This document shows positions 34,226 through 41,640 of a DNA stretch of 64,000 bases, piece by piece. Position 1 is the stretch's first letter, and each line of letters opens with the position of its first letter. Below the pieces are notes generated by a model, which saw only the letters and a list, made by a program, of their open reading frames with translations, made no database searches and was not told the origin of the DNA. The position numbers and the translations under genes were made by a program. The DNA is taken from positions 1 through 64,000 of the forward strand of contig JARRPX010000027.1 in assembly GCA_037382465.1 (NCBI GenBank), written 5' to 3'. The stretch comes from Anaerolineales bacterium. Lineage in GTDB: Bacteria > Chloroflexota > Anaerolineae > Anaerolineales > E44-bin32.

Positions 34226-36496
34226 CTACACGAGAACGACATCGTTCCCCGCGCACACTTCGCCGATTACGTATGTGTCCTCTGCAATGGTTTCTCGCAC
34301 AAGCTTTACGTCGGCCGGGTCGACCACGGCGATCATGCCGATGCCCATGTTGAAGACGCGATACATTTCCTCGCGTTCGATCCGGCCGCGGTCTTGAATC
34401 AATTGAAAAACCTGCGGGACGGTCCACGCGCCGCTATCGACCCGTGCACCCAGATTCTCGGGTAATGCCCGGGGTATGTTGTCAAAAAAGCCGCCACCGG
34501 TAATGTGCACCAACGCTTTAAGCGGCCTCTCTGGTAGATCGAGCAGATTCGAAAGATACGGCAAATAAGAACGATGCGGCGCCAACAAGGCATCGGCCAG
34601 AGAGCTGCCGTCCGCCATTCTGTAAGCAGGCAAATCCTCGCCGGCGAAAACCCGGCGGATGAGTGAGAAGCCGTTCGTGTGCGGCCCCGAAGATGCCAGC
34701 CCCAGGAGAACGTCGCCCGCCTGAATGTCGTCCCCGGGAAGAATCGCCTCGCGCTCCACGACTCCCACGACCGCACCGGCCAAATCCAACTGGCCCTCGA
34801 CGTACATCCCCGGGAGTTCGGCCGTCTCGCCGCCCAGTAAGGCGCAATCCGCTTCGCGGCAGGCATCCGCCACACCGGCGACCAGTTCGGCGACCACGTC
34901 CGGATCGGTCGCGCTGCAGCCGATGTAATCCAGAAAGAACAGCGGCCGGGCGCCCTGCACGAGAATGTCGTTGATGCAGTGATTGACAAGATCTACGCCG
35001 AGGTCGTGATAGCGACCCAGCTGCACGCCGAGCATCACCTTCGTGCCCACGCTGTCCGTCGACCCGGAAAGCACGGGGTCCCTCATCCTGGAAACCCGGG
35101 TCGCCTGAAACAAGCCGCCGAACGCGCCCACACCGGCAAGTACTTCCGCTCCGTGGGTCGATTCCACGGCTCTTTTCATCAACGTCACGGCACGATTTCC
35201 GGCATCGATGTCGACGCCCGCCGCCGCGTAGGCCGAAGCCGGTTTGGCGATATCGTTGCGGTACTGCATCCCCTCAAAGCGGATCTTTTCAATGCCGGCA
35301 TACACGATCTTTCGTGCCTCATCGATGTCCGGGCCGCGAGCGGTCACGCCCAGCACCCGCCCGCCGTTGGTGACGATGGCGCCGTTCTTCTGCGTCGTCC
35401 CGGCGTGAAACGCCCACACATCGTCCGGCAGGGAATCCAGCCCGGTAATTTCGATTCCTTTCTTGTACGTTCCCGGATAACCGCCCGAAGCCAGCACCAC
35501 ACACAATGCCGCACCGTCGCTCCAACGCACGCTCGGAGCCGTCTGGGCAAGATTGCCCTCCACGCAGGCCAGCATGATTTCCAGCAGATCAGACTCGAGC
35601 AGGGGCAGAATCACCTGGGTTTCGGGATCACCGAAACGGCAGTTGTATTCCAACACCTGAACGCCTGATTCGGTCAGGATCAAGCCGCCGTACAGCACGC
35701 CGACGAACGGATTGCCTTCTTCCCGCATACCGTCGATGACGGGCTGCAGCATGCGCCTGCAGGCATCCTCGATTTCTGCAGCCGTCATACTCGGAGACGG
35801 CGAGAAGGTCCCCATACCGCCGGTGTTGGGCCCGCGGTCGTTATCCAACAAACGTTTGTGGTCCTGCGCGGTGGGCATGGGCAAGATGTCGCGTCCATCG
35901 CTGAAAGCCAGCAGCGACACTTCCCGGCCGGCGAGTTTGTCTTCGATCACGACACGATCGCCGGCGTCGCCGAATCGTTCGTCCACCATGATCTCGCGGA
36001 GAGCCTGCTGCGCTTCTTCTGGATCGGCAGGCAGGATGACGCCCTTCCCGGCAGCCAAACCGGAAGCCTTGATCACGTAATCCATCCCGCGGCCGCGCAC
36101 GTGGTCGATCGCTTTCTCGTACTCCTCGAAGACTTCAAAACCAGCGGTGGGAATACCGTGACGCTGCATGAATGTCTTGGCGAACGCCTTGGAGGATTCC
36201 AATTGAGCGGCAGCCGCCGTCGGGCCGAACACTCGAATCCCCTTCGCCATCAAGGCGTCGGTGATGCCGTTCGCCAGCGGGACTTCAGGTCCCACGACGA
36301 CGAGTTCGATCTCCTTCTCGATCGCCGCCTCGACGATAGCGTTCGTGTCGTCCGCCGAAACAGGCAAGTTCTGCGCCACTTGCGCCGTCCCTGGATTCCC
36401 GGGCAACGCATACAGCTCGGAAAGCAGCGATGATTGGGAAATTTTCCAGGCCAGTGTATGCTCACGCCCTCCTGAGCCGACGACCAGGACGTTCAT
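34226..36496 (-). CDS. purDM: fused GAR synthetase-AIR synthetase (PurD-PurM)
   Basis: 756 residues. About 1-420 is PurD (MNVLVVGSGGREHTLAWKI, ATP-grasp KASGLAAGKGVILP, EYNCRFGDPETQ), which joins phosphoribosylamine and glycine. About 424-756 is PurM (SAYAAAGVDIDAGNRAV, STDSVGTKVMLG, NDILVQGARPLFFLDY, TGGGFFDNIPRALP), which closes the FGAM ring at step 5. Both halves are full length with intact motifs and a short linker. GAGGAGG lies before the ATG. Yeast ADE5,7 has the same two-domain order, and animal GART adds PurN at the end. Confidence 0.96.
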   Translation of the reverse strand: MNVLVVGSGGREHTLAWKISQSSLLSELYALPGNPGTAQVAQNLPVSADDTNAIVEAAIEKEIELVVVGPEVPLANGITDALMAKGIRVFGPTAAAAQLESSKAFAKTFMQRHGIPTAGFEVFEEYEKAIDHVRGRGMDYVIKASGLAAGKGVILPADPEEAQQALREIMVDERFGDAGDRVVIEDKLAGREVSLLAFSDGRDILPMPTAQDHKRLLDNDRGPNTGGMGTFSPSPSMTAAEIEDACRRMLQPVIDGMREEGNPFVGVLYGGLILTESGVQVLEYNCRFGDPETQVILPLLESDLLEIMLACVEGNLAQTAPSVRWSDGAALCVVLASGGYPGTYKKGIEITGLDSLPDDVWAFHAGTTQKNGAIVTNGGRVLGVTARGPDIDEARKIVYAGIEKIRFEGMQYRNDIAKPASAYAAAGVDIDAGNRAVTLMKRAVESTHGAEVLAGVGAFGGLFQATRVSRMRDPVLSGSTDSVGTKVMLGVQLGRYHDLGVDLVNHCINDILVQGARPLFFLDYIGCSATDPDVVAELVAGVADACREADCALLGGETAELPGMYVEGQLDLAGAVVGVVEREAILPGDDIQAGDVLLGLASSGPHTNGFSLIRRVFAGEDLPAYRMADGSSLADALLAPHRSYLPYLSNLLDLPERPLKALVHITGGGFFDNIPRALPENLGARVDSGAWTVPQVFQLIQDRGRIEREEMYRVFNMGIGMIAVVDPADVKLVRETIAEDTYVIGEVCAGNDVVLV

Positions 36497-36541
36497 GCCT
36501 TCCTCCTCACGTGCGTTTTACAGGTTGCGGATTCCCCCGAA

Positions 36542-37975
36542 TTATCCGAACCGTTCCTTCACCAGTTCCTCAATAACCTCGAAGGGGTACTTGCCGGTAA
36601 AACAGGCGTTGCAGTAACCGCTTTCGCTTCCAATCGCCCGCATCATGCCTTCCAGCGAAAGAAAACGAAGGCTGTCCGTACCCAGTATGTCGTTGATTTC
36701 GGAGACCGAATTCGACGAAGCCACCAACTCCTCGCGCGTGGGCATATCCACACCCATGAAGCAGGGATGCGTGAGCGGCGGGCAGGTGAGACGCATGTGG
36801 ACCTGCTCGGCACCCGCATCGCGCAGGGTGTTGACCAGGCGGCGCGCGGTTGTGCCGCGCACGATCGAATCATCCACCAGCACCACTCGCTTCCCTTCCA
36901 GCACGCTGCGGATGGGGTTGAATTTCATATATACGCTGCGCTCGCGCTTGTCCTGTTCCGGTCGGATGAAAGTTCGCCCGACGTAAGAATCCTTCACCAG
37001 GGCCATCTCGAACGGAATGCCGCTTTCTTCGGCGTAACCCATGGCAGCAGGGATGGAGGAATCAGGCACCGGTACGACCATGTCCGCGTCGACGTTGCCC
37101 TCCAGGGCCAACTCGCGGCCGATGCGCCGGCGCACCTGGTAGACGACCTGGCCGTCCCAAACGCTGTCCGGACGTGAGAAGTAAATATGCTCGAATGTGC
37201 ACAAGGCCAATGGTTTGGCTGGTTCTATCGCCTGACGCACGATCAACGCCGCATCGTGCAGCGCCACCACCTCTCCCGGACGGACTTCGCGCACCGCCTC
37301 GCATCCGATGATGTCCAATGCGCTGGTTTCCGAACAAACCGCGTGGCCGCCTTCCGGCAGCAATCCGACCGTCAGCGGGCGCAGCCCCCACGGATCGCGA
37401 GCGGCAAAGACGCCGTCGACGGTGAGAATGACGAGCGAATACGCTCCCACCCAATCCTGCATCGCATGCGCCAGGCGGTCCAGCCAGGTGTCGCCGGGAG
37501 CGCCGGCCAACATGAGTACCATCACTTCGCTGTCCGAGCTGGAGGTCAATCCCATGCCGTTCGTCAGCAGCTTTTCGCGCAGCGCGTCGGCGTTCACCAG
37601 GTTCCCGTTGTGCGCCAACGCGACGGGTCCGTGACGTGTTTCGAGCAGAAACGGCTGGGCGTTCTGCAGGCTCGAGCCGCCGGTCGTGCTGTAGCGCGTG
37701 TGGCCGATGGCGAGTTTCGCAGTCAACGTATTGATCTCGTTGTCGGAAAATAGGCCATCGACCAGCCCCATGCGCTTTTCGACATCGATCGAAAGCCCAT
37801 CACTGACGGCAATGCCTGCCGACTCCTGTCCACGGTGCTGCACGGCATGTAAGCCGTAATACGTGAATTGGACGGCTTCTTCACGCGGGGAGTCGATCCC
37901 GAATATGCCGCACGCCTCGTGCGGCTGGTCCGAAAACATTGACCCTGTATACCGGCGCAGATTTACCTCAGACAC
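36542..37975 (-). CDS. purF: amidophosphoribosyltransferase, iron-sulfur type
   Basis: 477 residues; first step of the pathway (PRPP to phosphoribosylamine with glutamine). The N-terminal nucleophile is Cys22 in EACGIFGI, so a 21-residue propeptide must be removed (9 if translation began at the internal ATG). The PRPP loop is VVLVDDSIVRGTT. The four Cys positions of the B. subtilis-type 4Fe-4S enzyme appear present (ALCTFEHIYF, MRLTCPPLTHP, GYCNACFTGKYP). The GTG at 37975 has GGAGGT 9 bases upstream and lies 6 bases after the purE stop. Confidence 0.95.
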   Translation of the reverse strand: MSEVNLRRYTGSMFSDQPHEACGIFGIDSPREEAVQFTYYGLHAVQHRGQESAGIAVSDGLSIDVEKRMGLVDGLFSDNEINTLTAKLAIGHTRYSTTGGSSLQNAQPFLLETRHGPVALAHNGNLVNADALREKLLTNGMGLTSSSDSEVMVLMLAGAPGDTWLDRLAHAMQDWVGAYSLVILTVDGVFAARDPWGLRPLTVGLLPEGGHAVCSETSALDIIGCEAVREVRPGEVVALHDAALIVRQAIEPAKPLALCTFEHIYFSRPDSVWDGQVVYQVRRRIGRELALEGNVDADMVVPVPDSSIPAAMGYAEESGIPFEMALVKDSYVGRTFIRPEQDKRERSVYMKFNPIRSVLEGKRVVLVDDSIVRGTTARRLVNTLRDAGAEQVHMRLTCPPLTHPCFMGVDMPTREELVASSNSVSEINDILGTDSLRFLSLEGMMRAIGSESGYCNACFTGKYPFEVIEELVKERFG

Positions 37976-37981
37976 GATCCA

Positions 37982-38467
37982 TCAACCTCCGAATTCGGTA
38001 TCGGCCGCCGCCAACCGCTTGCGTTGTTCTTCCTGACGGCGGCGAACCGCTGCGGCGATCTCCGCAGAGGACAATCCCAAGATTTTTGCTGCGGCCAACC
38101 CCGCGTTCTCCGGCTCGAGAACGACCATAGGCGCAACGCCGCCGGGCATGCGCAGCGATGAATACAAATCCGCACCGGCGAAGCTGCTGCCAACCGGCGG
38201 GCAGGCGATGACCGGCGCGCTGACATTGGCGTCCACCATGCCGCTCAAGGCGTTGCTGCGTCCTGCTACGGTGAGGTAGACCTTTTGGCGCGGATCACTC
38301 TCGTACTCGGCCAGCAGATCGAGCAAGCGCTGCGGCGTTTTGTGGGCCGATGCGATTCGCTGCACGCACTCGATTTTCATCGATTCCAGCACAGCCACGA
38401 TCTGGCCCACGTGCTCTCGATCCGAGGGAGAACCCATCAAGATCACAACGAGCGGTTCTGATGCCAT
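37982..38467 (-). CDS. purE: AIR carboxylase, class II-like PurE
   Basis: 161 residues. The phosphate loop LMGSPSDREH and SAHKTPQRLLD are general PurE motifs. The next segment reads VYLTVAGRSNALSGMV and PVIACPPVGSSFAG, which resembles the AIR-carboxylase domain of animal PAICS and spirochaete class II PurE (AGRSN) rather than bacterial class I (AGAAAHLPGM). Class II enzymes carboxylate AIR directly with CO2 and need no PurK; none is encoded here. The ATG at 38467 follows CAGGT. It is 16 bases downstream of purC. Confidence 0.93.
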   Translation of the reverse strand: MASEPLVVILMGSPSDREHVGQIVAVLESMKIECVQRIASAHKTPQRLLDLLAEYESDPRQKVYLTVAGRSNALSGMVDANVSAPVIACPPVGSSFAGADLYSSLRMPGGVAPMVVLEPENAGLAAAKILGLSSAEIAAAVRRRQEEQRKRLAAADTEFGG

Positions 38468-38483
38468 AGGATTACCTGATTCC

Positions 38484-39455
38484 TTAATGCAGGATTCCAC
38501 CCGCACGTAAATTCGCCTCCAGGCGCGGCCCAACCGGGTAATCCCCCGGGCGGAAAGTCTCGCCGGTCAGCTTTTCGTAAAGCGACACGTAACGCTCGGC
38601 GACCCGCAGCCAGAACGCTTCGCCCATTTCCGGCGGCTCGCCGTCGCCGCGGTAACCCTTGGCGGCGTAATCCAGACGTAAAAATTCCTTGTCGTAGTTC
38701 ACCGGTTCTTCACCCGCCTCAAACCGCGCCTGGTAGCTGTCCGCCAGCCAGAAGCGGGAGGAGTCGGCCGTGTGTACTTCGTCGATGAGGATCACTTCGC
38801 CGTTCGCGTCCAGGCCGAACTCGTACTTCGTATCCACCAGAATCAAGCCGGCCTCCCGGGCGATTTTCTGCCCCAGGCGAAAGACTTCCAGGGCGGCGTG
38901 CTGCACTTGATCCCAGAGCGCGGCATCCAGATGGCCGCCCTCGACGACCTCGGCGCAGGTCAGACGCTCGTCGTGGGTTCCCGGTCCGCCTTTGGTCGTG
39001 GGGGTGATGATCGGTTCTGGAAGCGCCTGGTTCTTGCGCATACCGTCCGGAAACGTATGCCCGTAGATCGTCCGCTCGCCCAGATCGTAGCGGTACCAGA
39101 GTGCGGTTTTGGTCACGCCTGTGATGTAGCCGCGGACGACGACCTCCACCGGCAGCGTTTTGGCCGTACGCGCCAGCATCGCATTGGGATCGGGAACGCG
39201 GAGCTTGTGATTGGGAACGATCTCTTCCGTCTTGTCGAACCAGAAAACGGAAAGCTGGTTGAGTACTTGCCCTTTATAAGGCACCAAGCCAAGAACACGA
39301 TCGAAAGCGGAGAGACGGTCCGTCGTCACCAGCAGCAGTTCGCCGTTTTCGAGCGCATACAAATCCCGCACCTTGCCCGTATGCCGGTCGGGCAGCGGCA
39401 GCTGCGTTTCCCGGAATGGATGTTCGACAGCCTGGATGAAATCGTCTTGATTCAT
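38484..39455 (-). CDS. purC: SAICAR synthetase (long form)
   Basis: 323 residues, longer than the roughly 240 of common bacterial PurC and closer to the yeast Ade1 type. Motifs: GKVRDLYALENGELLLVTTDRLSAFD, VVVRGYITGV, LVDTKYEFGLD, LIDEVHTADSSRFW. It joins aspartate to CAIR. Its ATG overlaps the purB stop by 4 bases. The C-terminal RPGDYPVGPRLEANLRAGG is outside the short family core. Confidence 0.95.
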   Translation of the reverse strand: MNQDDFIQAVEHPFRETQLPLPDRHTGKVRDLYALENGELLLVTTDRLSAFDRVLGLVPYKGQVLNQLSVFWFDKTEEIVPNHKLRVPDPNAMLARTAKTLPVEVVVRGYITGVTKTALWYRYDLGERTIYGHTFPDGMRKNQALPEPIITPTTKGGPGTHDERLTCAEVVEGGHLDAALWDQVQHAALEVFRLGQKIAREAGLILVDTKYEFGLDANGEVILIDEVHTADSSRFWLADSYQARFEAGEEPVNYDKEFLRLDYAAKGYRGDGEPPEMGEAFWLRVAERYVSLYEKLTGETFRPGDYPVGPRLEANLRAGGILH

Positions 39456-40858
39456 GCTTCCGTTCCTGTGGATGAATGCCGGGTACGGATACGCGCCGCC
39501 ATACTGCGAGCTCTCTGGGGTGCGAATCCCAATCTCTCCTTTGACCGCATCAACGTAGAAAGTGTCTTTTCGGAAAGATAGCGCTGCAGTTCCTCATCTT
39601 TTTGCACGCGTTCCGGTAACGGATTGGGCTCTCCACGCACGACCAGCTCCCAGGCCGCCATGGCGTGTTCGCGTAAACGTTCGTGCATCTCCTGCCGGTC
39701 GGCGCCCGCCCGACTCAAAGCCATCAGTACGGCCTCGAGCGCGGCGAACGGCGCGTAGCGCTCGAAATTGCGCTCGATGCCGGCTTCCTGGATCACCCAA
39801 CTGCCGAGGATCTCGTTCACGGTCAGGAGAAGTTCATCAGCGATTAAAAACGCTTCCGGCAATGTCGTCCTGCGGTTGGCACTGTCGTCCAGGGTGCGTT
39901 CGAGCAGCGACAAGGCCGCGTTATCCCAGGCCACGCGCGGATACTGCGCCAACAAACGGGCCAGCGAGTCCGTTTTCTCGGAGGCGACGGGATTCTTCTT
40001 GAATGGCATCGCCGTTGAACCCACTTGCTTTTTCCCGAACGGTTCCGACATCTCACCCACCGGGGGCGATTGTAAGAAGCGTAAATCGAAGGCAAATTTA
40101 TGCAGCGAGGCGCCCAATCCCGCCAATGCACAGAGTATGTCGTAGTCCTGCTTGCGCGGGTAAACCTGGGTGGTCACCTCGTAAAATGGTAAATCGAGAA
40201 TTTCCGAAAGGCGCTGCTCGAAGCGCGCTGCGTTTTCTTCCCCCAACAAATCGATGAAGGAAGCGCTTGTTCCCACGGCCCCCTTGAAACCTTTCCCGCG
40301 CAGCGATGCCCGCAGTTGGCGAAGGTGATTCCAGTCAGCCAGCAAATCTTGCGCATAGCTCGCCAGGCGATAGCCCAGGGTCGTCGGCTCCGCCGGCTGC
40401 AGATGGGTAAAGCCCATCACGGGAGTGTCCGCATGCGATTCGATCTGCTCGGCCAGGCGGTCGAGAACCGGGATGAAACGCTCGAGGATCAGATCGAGCG
40501 ATCGCCGCATGCGGAGGGCATCGGCATTATCCACGACGTCCATGGAGGTCAATCCCAGATGGATCACGCCGCCGCCGACCGTCGCTTTCTCGGCAAACGC
40601 TCTCACCTCGGCCATCACGTCGTGCCCGATATCCTTTTCAATCTCCAAAGCGCGAGGGATATCGATGTCATCCTCGTGCGCCTGCAGGTCATCGACCTGA
40701 TCCTGTTCGACCAAGCCCAACTCAGCCTGCACGCGTGCGACGGCCACCCAGATTTCGCGCCACAAGCGCCGCTTGGTGCGTTCGGCCCAGAGTAGACGCA
40801 TGGCATCGGAACCATAACGCCAGCTAAAAAAGGATTGATAGCGATCGTACTCGTCCAT
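39452..40858 (-). CDS. purB: adenylosuccinate lyase
   Basis: 468 residues of the fumarase/aspartase superfamily. It cleaves SAICAR and adenylosuccinate. The signature loop is GSTAMPFKKNPVASEKTDSL (about 285-305). His motifs are GVIHLGLTSMDVVDNADA and MGFTHLQPAEPTTLGYR. The ribosome site is weak. It sits 32 bases after purQ. Confidence 0.96.
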   Translation of the reverse strand: MDEYDRYQSFFSWRYGSDAMRLLWAERTKRRLWREIWVAVARVQAELGLVEQDQVDDLQAHEDDIDIPRALEIEKDIGHDVMAEVRAFAEKATVGGGVIHLGLTSMDVVDNADALRMRRSLDLILERFIPVLDRLAEQIESHADTPVMGFTHLQPAEPTTLGYRLASYAQDLLADWNHLRQLRASLRGKGFKGAVGTSASFIDLLGEENAARFEQRLSEILDLPFYEVTTQVYPRKQDYDILCALAGLGASLHKFAFDLRFLQSPPVGEMSEPFGKKQVGSTAMPFKKNPVASEKTDSLARLLAQYPRVAWDNAALSLLERTLDDSANRRTTLPEAFLIADELLLTVNEILGSWVIQEAGIERNFERYAPFAALEAVLMALSRAGADRQEMHERLREHAMAAWELVVRGEPNPLPERVQKDEELQRYLSEKTLSTLMRSKERLGFAPQRARSMAARIRTRHSSTGTEA

Positions 40859-40890
40859 CGAACACTCGACTGTAAGATTATGTTGCGGAC

Positions 40891-41640
40891 TTAAGCTATT
40901 TTAAGACCGTTCTCAAATAGCTTTAACCCCATAGAACCATTTCCCGCTCGGAGCCAGTGAGGGTGCTGATAGGGATGGATGTGATCCTCGGGATGAGGCA
41001 TAAGTCCAATCACGTTGCCTTCCGGGTTCGTGATGCCGGCAATGTCGCCTACCGAACCATTGGGATTGGCCGGATAATCACCGTTTGCCGCCTTTCCCGA
41101 AGGGTGAACGTAGCGAAATGCAATCTGGCGCTCCGGCAGCACGTCGCCCTGATCCACGATGAAGCGACCTTCGCCGTGCGCTACGGGACAGAGAACCGCA
41201 TCCAGGTCCTGCAGCCAGAGAGATGGATTGGTCCGATTCCCTTGCAGATGTACCCAACGGCATTCGAAGCGGCCGCTGGCGTTGAACGTAAGGGTCGCGT
41301 GCACACCGCCTTGCGGCAGGAAACCCGCCTTGACCAGGGCCTGAAATCCGTTGCAAATGCCGATCACGGGTCTGCCGTCGTCGATGAAGGCGCGCATGAA
41401 ATCCGCAAACCAGGTTTCGAGGTCGAGGGCAAAGAGACGGCCGGCACCCAGTGCATCGCCGTAAGAGAAGCCTCCGGGAAGCGCAAGCATCCCGAATTCT
41501 CGCCAATCGCCATTGCTGCTGCGCAGCGCAGAGAGGGGCATGATGACGACCTCTCCGCCCGCTCTGGCGACCGCTTCCGCAAGATCGCCGTCGCGATTGG
41601 TGCCCGGCGCGTGTAATATCAATACTTTAACTTGCGACAT
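40891..41640 (-). CDS. purQ: FGAM synthase glutaminase subunit
   Basis: 249 residues, class I glutamine amidotransferase. The nucleophile Cys is in GICNGFQALV; the His/Glu pair is in GLMPHPEDHIHP. It delivers ammonia from glutamine to PurSL. The start overlaps the purSL stop by 14 bases, and the two proteins must work as a complex. This PurQ is a separate protein although its partner is fused. Confidence 0.95.
   Translation of the reverse strand: MSQVKVLILHAPGTNRDGDLAEAVARAGGEVVIMPLSALRSSNGDWREFGMLALPGGFSYGDALGAGRLFALDLETWFADFMRAFIDDGRPVIGICNGFQALVKAGFLPQGGVHATLTFNASGRFECRWVHLQGNRTNPSLWLQDLDAVLCPVAHGEGRFIVDQGDVLPERQIAFRYVHPSGKAANGDYPANPNGSVGDIAGITNPEGNVIGLMPHPEDHIHPYQHPHWLRAGNGSMGLKLFENGLKIA

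Noticed and set aside
33497-34465. 322-codon rightward frame across purN and the purM end
   Set aside because: Shadow frame; crosses a gene boundary and has no motifs.
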